From the NCBI GenBank assembly GCA_937898635.1, contig CALEJW010000074.1, positions 1 to 38,650 of the forward strand: 38,650 nt of DNA. Direction: 5' to 3'. Below, one piece after another: positions 22,416-32,546 of the stretch. The notes beneath the pieces are model-generated. The model did not search any database and was not told the DNA's origin. It saw only the letters and a list, made by a program, of their open reading frames with translations. This DNA is from an uncultured Pseudomonadota bacterium (lineage in GTDB: Bacteria > Pseudomonadota > Gammaproteobacteria > Burkholderiales > Usitatibacteraceae). Within the stretch, counting starts at the first letter, position 1; each line of letters begins with the position of its first letter. A program made the translations under genes and the position numbers.

Positions 22416-24470
22416 CTAGAGCGAGAGGCGGAGCTTCACCCAGAGCGTGCGCCCCGGCTCGTTCACCCGGATGGCCTGCAGGTAGCCCGGCACCATCGCG
22501 CCGCTGCGGCTCAGGTGCTCGGCGTAGGTCCGGTCGAAGAGGTTGTCCACGCCGAGGCTCAGCTGCGCCGCCTTCGAGAACCGGTAGCCCGCGTTCACGG
22601 AGAAGACCGCGAAGCCCGCCGTCGGCCCGATGTCCTGGCCGGCGATGTTGCCCTTGCCCGGGTCCACGCGGTCCTGGCGCGCGACGGCGCGAAGGAGCGC
22701 GCCGAAGGACCACGACGCGTCCTCGCGCGCGAGCGCGAACCGCGCCTCCAGGGGCGGCTGCTGGGCGAGCGGCGTGCCGTCGGTCTCGTTCTCGCCTCGC
22801 ACCCAGGCGAGCGTGGCGTCCGCCTTCCAGTGCTTCGCGAACGCGCGAGAGACGCCCGCCTCTAGGCCGCGCGTCCTCGCGTCGACGTTGCGCGCGAGGG
22901 TCGCGGAGCGGACGGGCTGGGTTCGCGCCACGCCGGACTGGATGAGGATGTAGTCCTCGATCCGGCCGGCGAAGGCCGAGAGCGAGGCGTGCCAGTCGCC
23001 GGAACGGTGCAGCAGGCCCGCGTCGAACTGGGTGGTGCGCTCCGGGCGCGTGGCGAAGGCGCTGATCGAAGCCGGGCCCTCGCGGTCGGAGAAGAGCTCC
23101 CAGTAGTCCGGGAAGCGCTCCACGGTGCCGAGGCCCGCGTAGGCGGTCGTCGCCCTGCCGTTCCACTCGCGCTCCACGCGCGCGAAGCCGCTCGCGAGCG
23201 TGTCGGTGCGCTTCTCGCCCGTACTGGGATTGGCGGCCGCGACCGCCATCGGCCCCTTGCCCAGGCGGATCGTCCCTCGCCGGTCCTCGGCGCGCCAGCG
23301 GTCGACGCGAAGGCCCGCGACGAGGCGCCCGGTGCCGGGATGCTCGTGGGTCCACTCGCCGAAGAGGCCGCGGTTGGCGAAGCTCGCGTCCTCCCCGCGC
23401 GGCATCGCCTCGTAGGGCATCGCCGCCTGGTTCATCGTCGAGCGCACGGTGTGGTCGTTCGCCTGCCAGTCCGCGCCCACGACGACGCGGTTCGTGTCGT
23501 TGGCCTTCAGGCGCGCGAGGACCTTCGCGCCGCGCGTCTCGCGGTCGGGGTTGCTCACCGCGGGCAGGGTCCCGGGGGCCGTGTCGCGCAGGCTGTAGTT
23601 GTCCATCACGTGGTCGACGTAGTTGCGGAAGACCTGCGCCTCCACCCGTTCCACGAGCGGCGAGACGCCGTCGCGGCTCGCGCGAAGGCCCGCGTTCGAA
23701 CGCTTGAACTTCGTGCCGTCCATCATGCGGTCGGCATAGGCGGCCTCGCCGTCGCTCGCCGCGCCCGTGAGCTCCACGCGCGTGCGCTCGTCCGGCGTCC
23801 AGGCGAGCGCGGCGTTGCCGCTCCAGCGGGTGTAGCGCGAGTGCACGCGCGCGCCGCCGCCGTCGGCGTAGTCGTCCGAGTGCGAGCGCGTGGCGACTCC
23901 CCGCGCCTGGAAGAGGGGCGAGCCGGCCAGCGCGTCGACGACCTCGTCGTGGCGGCCGAAGGAGCCCGCGAGCAGGCTCGCGTAGGCGCGCGCGCCGGGC
24001 TCGGCGAATCGCGCCGGGTCGCGCTCGAAGAGGACGACGCCCGCCGACTGGCCGGGGCCGTTCAGCACGCCCTGGGGGCCCTTGATCACCGTCACGCGGT
24101 CGTAGGCCTCGGGAAACACGTAGGCCGTGGGCGGGTCCATCCGCCCGCCGCATCCGCCCAGGATGTGCTCGCCGTCGATGAGGATCCCGAGCCGCGAGCC
24201 GGCCATGCCGCGCAGCACGGGGTCCCCGTCGGTGCCGCCCTTGCGGATCACGGAAAAGCCCGTGAGGGACTTCAGGAAGTCGGCGCCGTCGTGGGCGGGC
24301 AGCGGCTGCCGGGGCTTGCGGGGATCGGTCGTCACGGTGAGCGGCGCCTCGTCGCGCTCGCCCGTGACCACCACGGTCTCGAGCGGGGCGACCTGGGCCT
24401 GCGCGGCGGGAAGGGAAAGGAAGGCTGCGCCCAGCAGGGCGAGCGGGGACTTGCGGCGATGCGGGACCAT
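22416..24470 (-). CDS. TonB-dependent copper receptor (OprC/NosA type)
   Basis: The 684-residue outer-membrane protein has a signal peptide (ending AQA) and a TonB-box-like start (LETVVVTGERDEAP). A plug domain follows (about 40-160) with the family segment CGGRMDPPTAYVFPEAYDRVTVIKGPQ, and then a 22-strand barrel ending in the aromatic-like C-terminus VKLRLSL. The CGGRMDPPTAY segment is typical of TonB-dependent copper receptors. It would bring copper, alone or bound to a ligand, into the periplasm using TonB energy. AGGAGGAA precedes the ATG at 24470. A DUF2946 gene is 84 bp upstream on the same strand, a pairing seen elsewhere. Confidence 0.9.
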   Translation of the reverse strand: MVPHRRKSPLALLGAAFLSLPAAQAQVAPLETVVVTGERDEAPLTVTTDPRKPRQPLPAHDGADFLKSLTGFSVIRKGGTDGDPVLRGMAGSRLGILIDGEHILGGCGGRMDPPTAYVFPEAYDRVTVIKGPQGVLNGPGQSAGVVLFERDPARFAEPGARAYASLLAGSFGRHDEVVDALAGSPLFQARGVATRSHSDDYADGGGARVHSRYTRWSGNAALAWTPDERTRVELTGAASDGEAAYADRMMDGTKFKRSNAGLRASRDGVSPLVERVEAQVFRNYVDHVMDNYSLRDTAPGTLPAVSNPDRETRGAKVLARLKANDTNRVVVGADWQANDHTVRSTMNQAAMPYEAMPRGEDASFANRGLFGEWTHEHPGTGRLVAGLRVDRWRAEDRRGTIRLGKGPMAVAAANPSTGEKRTDTLASGFARVEREWNGRATTAYAGLGTVERFPDYWELFSDREGPASISAFATRPERTTQFDAGLLHRSGDWHASLSAFAGRIEDYILIQSGVARTQPVRSATLARNVDARTRGLEAGVSRAFAKHWKADATLAWVRGENETDGTPLAQQPPLEARFALAREDASWSFGALLRAVARQDRVDPGKGNIAGQDIGPTAGFAVFSVNAGYRFSKAAQLSLGVDNLFDRTYAEHLSRSGAMVPGYLQAIRVNEPGRTLWVKLRLSL

Positions 24471-24554
24471 CGGGATTCCTCCTGGCGAATGGGGATTCGC
24501 GGCGCGAACGCGCGCCACGGCCCGGACGCATCCGGGCGCGAACGGACTTCGGGG

Positions 24555-24947
24555 TCAGGAGGCGAAGGGAGGCGCGCGCGGCTGCGTCGCGGCCCAGGGA
24601 GCGGGCGGGCGCGGCGCGAGCGCGGCGGGGACGGCGACCGGGTCGTGCCCGGCGGGGAGGAAGTCGGCGATCGGCGCCGCCGGCGGCAGCGCGTGGGTGG
24701 CGGCTCCGGCAGCGCAGAACGGGCACTCGCCTACATGGCCCGGCTTCGGCGCGATGGGCGTGCCGTCGGCATCGGTGGGCACGGGGACCAGCCTCGCGCC
24801 ATCGGCCGTGCACACCGCCGTCCAGAGAACGTGCTGGTCGTGGGCCGCGGCGAGCGCGCTCGTGACGGCTGGAGCGAGCGACGCCAGCAGCACCGCGAAG
24901 ATCGCGGCCGCGGCGCCGAGGCGATGGACGAGACGGTGGCGGGGCAT
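24555..24947 (-). CDS. DUF2946-family protein next to copper receptor
   Basis: The 130-residue protein has an N-terminal membrane segment (about 10-32) and the family motif HVGECPFCAAGA, where the CPFC pair probably binds copper. A proline/alanine-rich end follows. DUF2946 genes occur next to TonB copper receptors and other copper genes; function is not established. The ATG at 24947 is preferred over a TTG at 25016 because the membrane segment follows it directly. A -10-like TACGAT (24956-24961) lies 8 nt upstream, so the leader may be very short. Confidence 0.8.
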   Translation of the reverse strand: MPRHRLVHRLGAAAAIFAVLLASLAPAVTSALAAAHDQHVLWTAVCTADGARLVPVPTDADGTPIAPKPGHVGECPFCAAGAATHALPPAAPIADFLPAGHDPVAVPAALAPRPPAPWAATQPRAPPFAS

Positions 24948-24978
24948 GGGAGACGATCGTAGCGGCCGGACGCAGGCC

Positions 24979-25003
24979 GGAAAAGGCGGGAATCGCCTTT
25001 TCC
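24979..25003. terminator. Hairpin GGAAAAGGCG / CGCCTTTTCC
   Basis: A perfect 10-bp stem with a GGAAT loop lies 26 bp after the stop of the reductase gene. The TTTT run is inside the descending arm on both strands, so it can end transcription in either direction. Confidence 0.6.
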
Positions 25004-25029
25004 TGAACCAGTTCAAGTTCCGGCCGGGT

Positions 25030-26046
25030 TCAGCTGCCGTCGGTCTGGACGCCGCGGATACTCAGGGCCTGCGAGGTGTAGGTCTCGTCGAGGAGCTTCG
25101 CGGCCTGGTAGATCGCCTTGATGGTGGGCACGGGCACCTGCGCGATCTCGCCCATCTCGACGACCGAGCCCACCAGCGCGTCGATCTCGATGGGCCGGCC
25201 CGCCTCCACGTCCTGGAGCATCGAGGTCTTGTGCTTGCCGACCTTCCTCGCGCCCTCGATGCGCTTGTCCAGCGGCACGCGGAAGGTGATGCCGAGCTTC
25301 TCGGCGACCGCCTGCGCCTCCGCCATCATCTGCGCGGCGAGCGCGCGGCCGTGCGGGTGCTCGCAGATGTCCTGGAGCGTGGCGTGGGTGAGCGCGCTGA
25401 TCGGGTTGAAGGTGAGGTTGCCCCAGAGCTTCAACCACATCTCGGCGCGCACGTTCTCGAGGATCGGGCACTTGAGCCCGGCCTTCGTGAAGGCTTCCGA
25501 GATGCGCGTGGCGCGCTCCGTCGTCGTGCCGTCGAGCTCGCCGATGGGGAAGCGGTCGCCCTCGATGTGCACGACCTTGCCGGGCTCCACCAGCTCCGCG
25601 GCCGGGTAGACCACGCAGCCGACGATCCGCTCCTTCGGGATCGCGTCCTTCACCACCCCGCCCGGGTCCACCGTCTCCACGGTGCGGCCCGCGAGCTCGC
25701 CGCCGTGGCCGTGGAAGTACCAGAAGGGGATCCCGTTCTGCATCGGGATCACCACGGTGTCCTTGTCGAAGAGCGCGCCGAGCTTGCCCGCCAGCGCGCC
25801 CACCTGGTGCGCCTTGATCGCGAGGATCACCACGTCGAAGGTGCCGGCGGCCGCGTAGTCGTCGGTCGCGCGCACGGTGGTCGCGGCCTCCTCGCGGCCG
25901 TCGCGGTAGAAGACGCGCATGCCGCGCGCGTTGATGGCCTCGAGGTTGCGGCCGCGGGCGATGAACGTGACTTCCTCCCCGGACAGGGCCAGCTTCGCGC
26001 CCACGAAGCCCCCGATGGCGCCGGCGCCGACGATGCAGAAACGCAT
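25030..26046 (-). CDS. Ketopantoate reductase (ApbA/PanE) family enzyme
   Basis: The 338-residue protein has an N-terminal Rossmann fold with GAGAIGG (7-13) for NADP(H), the conserved MQNGI (102-106) and a C-terminal helical domain with the catalytic K206 in LKLWGNLTFNPISALT. It reduces 2-dehydropantoate or a similar 2-keto acid. Several paralogs exist in many bacteria, so whether this is the pantothenate enzyme cannot be said from the window. The ATG at 26046 gives the usual start (MRFCIVG); an ATG at 26058 adds four residues. A strong promoter lies about 190 bp upstream. Confidence 0.85.
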   Translation of the reverse strand: MRFCIVGAGAIGGFVGAKLALSGEEVTFIARGRNLEAINARGMRVFYRDGREEAATTVRATDDYAAAGTFDVVILAIKAHQVGALAGKLGALFDKDTVVIPMQNGIPFWYFHGHGGELAGRTVETVDPGGVVKDAIPKERIVGCVVYPAAELVEPGKVVHIEGDRFPIGELDGTTTERATRISEAFTKAGLKCPILENVRAEMWLKLWGNLTFNPISALTHATLQDICEHPHGRALAAQMMAEAQAVAEKLGITFRVPLDKRIEGARKVGKHKTSMLQDVEAGRPIEIDALVGSVVEMGEIAQVPVPTIKAIYQAAKLLDETYTSQALSIRGVQTDGS

Positions 26047-26233
26047 TCCTACCCCCATGAACGGGCCGCCATCCCGCCCGCGAGGGCAAGGGAGGAGCCG
26101 GGATCCGAGATCAGTGCCATGGCGTCCGGCGGTTTAGCTGCCGCCGTCGTCGCTTCCCGCATGGGTTGGGGCGGGGCCGGAGGGCGGGGCGGGTAGCCCG
26201 GGAGCCGCGGCAGGACTTCGAACGCAGGCATCG

Positions 26234-26262
26234 AAGTTATGGTGCAGCGCACAAACTGTCAA
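26234..26262 (-). promoter_or_regulatory. Strong sigma-70 promoter for the reductase gene
   Basis: The minus strand has a consensus TTGACA (26257-26262) and TAACTT (26234-26239) with a 17-bp spacer. Transcription would start near 26227 and leave a leader of about 180 nt before 26046. The leader is GC-rich with a small hairpin (GGCGG..CCGCC around 26128-26145). I recognise no riboswitch in it. Confidence 0.7.
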
Positions 26263-26271
26263 GCGGGAGTA

Positions 26272-27057
26272 TCAACGCTTGCGATGGGCCCAGGCGAGGA
26301 GCCCCGCGCCCGCGGCGATCATCGGCAGCGACAGCCACTGTCCCATCGAGAGCCCCAGCGCGAGGAGGCCGAGGAAGTCGTCGGGCGCCCGCGCGAACTC
26401 GGCGAGGAAGCGGAAGAGGCCGTAGCCCGCAAGGAAGGCGCCCGAGACCGCGCCCGCGGGCCGCGGCTTCGCCGAGAACCACCACAGGAGCGCGAAGAGC
26501 GCGAGCCCCTCGAGCGCGAACTGGTAGAGCTGCGAGGGGTGGCGCGCGAGCGGCTCCCGGTCCACCTGCGGGAACCACATGCCCCACGCGAGGTCCGTCG
26601 CGCGGCCGGGAAGCTCGCCGTTGATGAAGTTGCCCAGGCGCCCCGCCGCGAGGCCCAGGGGCACGAGGGGCGCCACGAAGTCCATGGTGGTGATCCAGCG
26701 CAGGTTCCTCTTCGCGCAGAAGATCCAGACCGCCACGAGCACGCCGAGGAACCCGCCGTGGAAGCTCATGCCGCCCGCCCAGATCTGCAGGATCTCCAGC
26801 GGGTGCGAGGCGTAGTACGCGGGCTTGTAGAAGAGCACGTAGCCCAGGCGCCCGCCGAGGATCACGCCGAGGACGCCGTAGAGCAGCATGTCGTCCACGC
26901 CGGCTTCCGTGACGCCGTGGGAGAGCCCGCGCCGGGCGCGGAGCTTGCCCAGGACCACGAAGGCGACGAAGGCGAGGACGTACATGAGGCCGTACCAGCG
27001 CACGGCGACGGGGCCGAGGCTGAAGATGACGGGGTCGAATTGCGGGTGGGTGAGCAC
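26272..27057 (-). CDS. lgt: Prolipoprotein diacylglyceryl transferase
   Basis: The 261-residue inner-membrane enzyme has seven membrane segments. It has the Lgt signature GRLGNFINGELPG (about 143-155), the conserved FHGGFLG segment and an N-terminus PQFDPVIFSLGPVAVRWYGL like E. coli Lgt. It moves diacylglycerol from phosphatidylglycerol to the lipobox cysteine of prolipoproteins and is essential in most Gram-negative bacteria. A GTG start at 27057 is chosen; no ATG fits the N-terminus. Lgt is divergent from ilvD, an arrangement common in betaproteobacteria. Confidence 0.96.
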   Translation of the reverse strand: MLTHPQFDPVIFSLGPVAVRWYGLMYVLAFVAFVVLGKLRARRGLSHGVTEAGVDDMLLYGVLGVILGGRLGYVLFYKPAYYASHPLEILQIWAGGMSFHGGFLGVLVAVWIFCAKRNLRWITTMDFVAPLVPLGLAAGRLGNFINGELPGRATDLAWGMWFPQVDREPLARHPSQLYQFALEGLALFALLWWFSAKPRPAGAVSGAFLAGYGLFRFLAEFARAPDDFLGLLALGLSMGQWLSLPMIAAGAGLLAWAHRKR

Positions 27058-27155
27058 GGGTATCGATGCCTTGCGAGGGTTTCGCGCGGTGCCGGCGAGG
27101 CGCTATTCTACCGATCCGGCCCCGCCGGCCCCGCCGCCCCTCCCCTGGAATCGCC

Positions 27156-28829
<1,674 letters not shown>

Positions 28830-28839
28830 GGAGCGGGCC

Positions 28840-29346
28840 TTGCCGGAGAGCGGCGCCCCGGCGGTGGGCTTCACCGTCCGCTACACGAAGGATCACTGCC
28901 TCGCCACCGCCTGGCGCTACTGGCAGAAGCGCCTCGGGGTGCGCTACGCGCTGGAACTCGCCATCGGCACGGGGCTGCTCCTGCTCGCGACGCAGGGGCC
29001 CTACCGCTGGCTGGAGATCGCGCTCATGGTCGCGGTGGGCGCCTTCGCGGTCCTGGGCGCGGCGATCTTCTTCATCCACTGGCTCCGGGCGCTGCAGGGG
29101 CTCGCGGCCCTCGATCCGCCCGAGAGCCACTGGACGCTCACGGAGGACCTCGTCGCGCAGAAGAGCAGCCTGGGCGAGAGCGCCATCGCCTGGCAGGCGC
29201 TTCGCGAGGTGTGGCGCTTCGACGACCTCTGGCTCCTCGTCTGGGGACGCGACCTCTACAGCACGATTCCGCTCGCCCAGCTCCCGCCTGCCGCGCGCAG
29301 GCTCATCGAGCGGCGCGTGCGCGAATCCGGCGGCCGCCTGCGCTAG
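28840..29346 (+). CDS. YcxB-like membrane protein
   Basis: The 168-residue protein starts with a polar segment containing FTVRYTKDHCLATAWRYW. Two membrane helices follow (about 38-52 and 60-82), then a cytoplasmic domain with WTLTEDLVAQKSSLGESAIAWQALREVWRFDD that matches the C-terminal part of YcxB-family proteins. Function is unknown. The TTG start at 28840 is supported by AGGGAG six bases upstream; a GTG at 28864 is an alternative. It is 10 bp after ilvD, so it is probably in the same transcript. Confidence 0.75.
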   Translation: MPESGAPAVGFTVRYTKDHCLATAWRYWQKRLGVRYALELAIGTGLLLLATQGPYRWLEIALMVAVGAFAVLGAAIFFIHWLRALQGLAALDPPESHWTLTEDLVAQKSSLGESAIAWQALREVWRFDDLWLLVWGRDLYSTIPLAQLPPAARRLIERRVRESGGRLR

Positions 29347-29347
29347 T

Positions 29348-29368
29348 CGAAGGGGACGCTTCCCTTCG
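29348..29368. terminator. Hairpin between convergent genes
   Basis: CGAAGGG (29348-29354) pairs with CCCTTCG (29362-29368) across a 7-base loop, between the stop codons of the YcxB-like and DsrE-like genes. There is no clear U-tract; it may serve both directions. Confidence 0.4.
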
Positions 29369-29372
29369 CGGC

Positions 29373-29876
29373 CTACTCGACCTTCAGGTACGCGAAGCCC
29401 TGCGACTGGAGTTCGGCGATGCGCACCACGCCCGAGCGCACCGGCGCGACGCCCGCGAGGATCTTCTGCTTCGGCAGCCCGATCTGGTCGGCCGTGATCT
29501 CGCAGTACTCGAGCTTCACCTTGTGCAGGTCGCGCAGCTGCCTGAGCCGGGTGATCAGGTCGGGGCGCGCGGCGCGGAACGCGGCGTCCTCGGCGAACGG
29601 CGTGTTGGCGAGCGCGTCCTCGGTGACGAAGCGGATGCCCCCGGCGAGGAAGACGATCCGCACGTCGTAGTCCCCGAGGTCGTTCTGGTAGGTGGTCACC
29701 ATGTTGTTCACGTTCTGGATCATCGCGCTCAGGCGGCGCGGCTCCATGAAGTCGACGTGCCAGACCACCTTCGAGACCCCCTGGGCGGCGAGCGCCGCGC
29801 CGGGGCGCGCCGCGGCGGCGAGCCCCACGAGCGCGGCGGGGACGGCGGAGAGCAGGAGCCTTCGGGATCGCTTCAT
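29373..29876 (-). CDS. Exported DsrE-family protein with Tat-type signal
   Basis: The 167-residue protein has an N-terminal signal with a twin-arginine motif (RSRRLLLS) ending near ALAAQG, then a DsrE/DsrF-like fold (VVWHVDF.., VRIVFLAGGIRFV). A single cysteine (YCEIT) lies at the position where DsrE-type proteins often carry a sulfur-binding residue. Family members act in sulfur transfer, but the periplasmic branch is not characterised. AGGAG precedes the ATG at 29876. It is convergent with the YcxB-like gene; 74 bp separate it from the FAH-family gene on the same strand. Confidence 0.82.
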   Translation of the reverse strand: MKRSRRLLLSAVPAALVGLAAAARPGAALAAQGVSKVVWHVDFMEPRRLSAMIQNVNNMVTTYQNDLGDYDVRIVFLAGGIRFVTEDALANTPFAEDAAFRAARPDLITRLRQLRDLHKVKLEYCEITADQIGLPKQKILAGVAPVRSGVVRIAELQSQGFAYLKVE

Positions 29877-29950
29877 GGCGTTTACTCCTCGCGTCATCAT
29901 TTGGGGCCTCCCATTTTCCGCCCGTTCGGAGCAGGTGGGCGTCCCCTTCC

Positions 29951-30718
29951 TCACTCGAAGCGGTTGGCGAGCTCCCCGATGCCCTCGATCGACACCACGA
30001 CGTCGGACCCCGGCTTCATCGAGCCCACGCCCACGGAGGTGCCGCAGGCGATCACGTCGCCGGGCTCGAACGTGAGGTCCCGGGAGATGAGGGAAACGAG
30101 CTTCGCGGGCGGGAAGAACATGTCCGAGCAGGGATAGTTCTGCCGCTCCTGGCCGTTGAGCGTCGTCCTCACCACGAGCTTCGACGGGTCGAGCCCCGTG
30201 GCGATCACGGGACCGAAGACGCCGAAGGTGTCGAAGCTCTTCGAGCGCGACCACTGGTCGAAGCTCGCGTCCTTCTTGAGGATCTCCAGCGCCGTCACGT
30301 CGTTGATGCACGTGTAGCCGAAGATGTGCGAGGGCGCATCGGCCTCCGACACGTTGGACGTCCGCCGCCCGATCACGATGCCGAGCTCGCCCTCGTAGAT
30401 CACCTTGCCCGCGTAGGACGCCGGCACGCGGATGGGTTCGCCGCCCGGATGGAAGGAACTCGGCGCCTTCATGAACCACAGCGGCTCCGGCGGCACCGCC
30501 TGGCCGAGCTTCTCCGCGAGCGCGCGGTAGTTGTTCCAGAGCGCGACCATCTTCGTGGGCGCGCAGGGCGTCAGCAGCCTCACCGAGGCGAGCGGCAGCT
30601 TCGTCCCCGTGGGGCGGGGCGAGGCGAACATGTCGCCTTCGTGAGGAAGAATCGTCCCTGCGTCGAGCGTGCCGAACTGCGTCTTTCCATCGACTTCGAA
30701 CCGGATCCAGCGGGTCAT
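29951..30718 (-). CDS. Fumarylacetoacetate hydrolase-family protein
   Basis: The 255-residue protein has the FAH fold. The metal-binding part starts YEGELGIVIGRR (Glu ligands), continues with GYTCINDVTALE (Asp), and ends with GDVIACGTSVGVG. A divalent metal at these acids helps cleave or hydrolyse C-C bonds in 2-keto acids, such as fumarylpyruvate or acylpyruvates; the substrate is unknown. The N-terminal small domain is about 60 residues. AGGAG precedes the ATG at 30718. It is divergent from the Kef-type antiporter gene. Confidence 0.87.
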   Translation of the reverse strand: MTRWIRFEVDGKTQFGTLDAGTILPHEGDMFASPRPTGTKLPLASVRLLTPCAPTKMVALWNNYRALAEKLGQAVPPEPLWFMKAPSSFHPGGEPIRVPASYAGKVIYEGELGIVIGRRTSNVSEADAPSHIFGYTCINDVTALEILKKDASFDQWSRSKSFDTFGVFGPVIATGLDPSKLVVRTTLNGQERQNYPCSDMFFPPAKLVSLISRDLTFEPGDVIACGTSVGVGSMKPGSDVVVSIEGIGELANRFE

Positions 30719-30809
30719 TGCGGGCTTCTCCTGGGGTGCGTTCCTGGGCTTGCCCCGATGGTATCGCCCGGCGCGCCGATCCGTCTCCGGGATCGGTCAA
30801 GCCCGCTGC

Positions 30810-30815
30810 TAGAAT
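30810..30815 (+). promoter_or_regulatory. -10-like box 6 nt before the Kef-type gene
   Basis: TAGAAT in the context GCTAGAAT ends exactly 6 nt before the ATG at 30822. There is no Shine-Dalgarno, so the mRNA would be leaderless. No consensus -35 is visible. Confidence 0.55.
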
Positions 30816-30821
30816 CGATCC

Positions 30822-32546
30822 ATGCCGCACGAAGCCGCACTCGTCACGACCATCGCCGCGGGCCTCGGGTTGGCGCTGGTCTTCGGGCTCGCCGCGTCCC
30901 GGCTCGGCACGCCTCCGCTCGTGGGCTACCTCGTGGCCGGGATCCTCATCGGTCCCCACACTCCCGGGTTCGTGGCCGACGTCGAGCTCGCGCGCCAGCT
31001 CGCCGAGATCGGCGTGATCCTGCTGATGTTCGGCGTGGGGCTGCACCTGTCGCTCGGCGACCTCCTGTCCGTGAAGCGCATCGCCGTGCCCGGCGCGCTT
31101 CTCCAGATCGCGGTGGCCACGGCGCTCGGGGCCGCGGTCGCCTACGGGTGGGGATGGACCTCTGGCGAGGCGCTCGTCTTCGGGCTGAGCCTGTCCTGCG
31201 CCAGCACCGTCGTGCTGCTGCGCGCGCTCGAGGACCGGGGCATCCTCGAGACCGTCAACGGGCGCATCGCCGTGGGGTGGCTCGTGGTCGAGGACCTCGC
31301 GATGGTCTTCGCGCTGGTCGTCCTGCCCCTGGTGGCGGGAGTGCTCGGCGGGAAGGCGGTCGACGCGGCCCATGCGGCGGGCGGGAACATGGCGGCCGCC
31401 CTCGGCATCACGGCCGCCAAGGTCGGGGCGTTCGTGGCGCTCATGGTGATCGCGGGCCGGCGCGTGTTCCCGCGCCTGCTGTGGCTCGTCGCCCGGACGG
31501 GCTCGCGCGAGCTCTTCACGCTGTGCGTGGTCGCCACCGCCCTGGGTGTCGCCTGGGCCTCGGCGAGGTTCTTCGACGTCTCCTTCGCCCTCGGCGCCTT
31601 CTTCGCGGGCATGATGCTGCGGGAGTCCGAGTTCAGCCAGCGGGCCGCGCACGAGTCGCTGCCGCTGCGGGACGCGTTCTCCGTGCTCTTCTTCGTCTCG
31701 GTCGGGATGCTCTTCGACCCGGGCGTCCTCCTCGCCGAGCCGCTCAAGCTCCTCGCGGTGGTCGCGATCATCATGGTCGGCAAGACGCTCGCCGCCATCG
31801 CGCTCGTGCTCGCCGTCCGCTATCCGCTCAACACCGCGCTCACGGTCGGCGCGAGCCTCGCGCAGATCGGCGAGTTCTCGTTCATCCTCGGCGGGCTCGG
31901 GGTGGCCCTGGGCCTGCTTCCGCCCCAGGGCCTCACGCTGATCCTCGCCGGCGCCCTCATCTCGATCGCCCTCAACTCGCTCCTGTTCGCCGCCATCGAG
32001 CCCCTGCAGGCCTGGATCCGCGCGCGCTCGAGCCTCGCGCGCCGCCTCGAGATGCGCGACGACCCCCTCGCCCAGCTGCCGGCGAGCGTGCCGGAATCGC
32101 AGCTGACCGGGCAGGTCGTGCTCGTGGGCTACGGTCGCGTCGGGCGGCGCATCGCCGACGCGCTCCGGGAGCAGGGCATCGCCTTCGTCGTGGCCGAGCA
32201 GAACCGGGACATCGTCGAGGAGCTTCGCAAGCGCGGCCTGCACGCGGTCTCCGGCGACGCCTCCGAGCCGGACGTCCTCGTCCAGGCGCACGTCGCGCGC
32301 GCGGCGGTTCTGGTCATCGCCACGCCGGACACCTTCAACGTGCGCAAGGTCGTCGAGACCGCGCGCACGCTCAATCCCGCGATCCAGGTCGTCGTCCGCA
32401 CCCACAGCGAGGAGGAGGCGGGGATGCTCCGGCGCGAAGGCATCGGCACCGTGTTCATGGGCGAGCAGGAACTGGCTTCGGCGATGACGCGCGACCTGCT
32501 CGAGCGCGCCCGCGGCAGGGGCGGGAAAGGAGAAGGAAAGCCGTGA
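30822..32546 (+). CDS. Kef-type (CPA2) cation:proton antiporter with RCK domain
   Basis: The 574-residue protein has about 12 membrane helices with the CPA2 pattern (GYLVAGILIGPHTPGF; a VVEDLAMVF helix with the acidic pair) and a C-terminal TrkA-N/RCK domain from about 430 with the nucleotide-binding GYGRVGRR and a later acid (VVAEQN). It resembles YbaL/KefB-type K+/H+ antiporters regulated by nucleotides. The next gene overlaps by 4 bp (GTGA 32543-32546), so it is made together with the universal stress protein. Confidence 0.92.
   Translation: MPHEAALVTTIAAGLGLALVFGLAASRLGTPPLVGYLVAGILIGPHTPGFVADVELARQLAEIGVILLMFGVGLHLSLGDLLSVKRIAVPGALLQIAVATALGAAVAYGWGWTSGEALVFGLSLSCASTVVLLRALEDRGILETVNGRIAVGWLVVEDLAMVFALVVLPLVAGVLGGKAVDAAHAAGGNMAAALGITAAKVGAFVALMVIAGRRVFPRLLWLVARTGSRELFTLCVVATALGVAWASARFFDVSFALGAFFAGMMLRESEFSQRAAHESLPLRDAFSVLFFVSVGMLFDPGVLLAEPLKLLAVVAIIMVGKTLAAIALVLAVRYPLNTALTVGASLAQIGEFSFILGGLGVALGLLPPQGLTLILAGALISIALNSLLFAAIEPLQAWIRARSSLARRLEMRDDPLAQLPASVPESQLTGQVVLVGYGRVGRRIADALREQGIAFVVAEQNRDIVEELRKRGLHAVSGDASEPDVLVQAHVARAAVLVIATPDTFNVRKVVETARTLNPAIQVVVRTHSEEEAGMLRREGIGTVFMGEQELASAMTRDLLERARGRGGKGEGKP

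Noticed and set aside
26049..26252. A 67-codon open frame on the minus strand upstream of the reductase.
   Set aside because: Its start lies upstream of the predicted transcription start, it has no Shine-Dalgarno and its product is Pro/Ala low-complexity.
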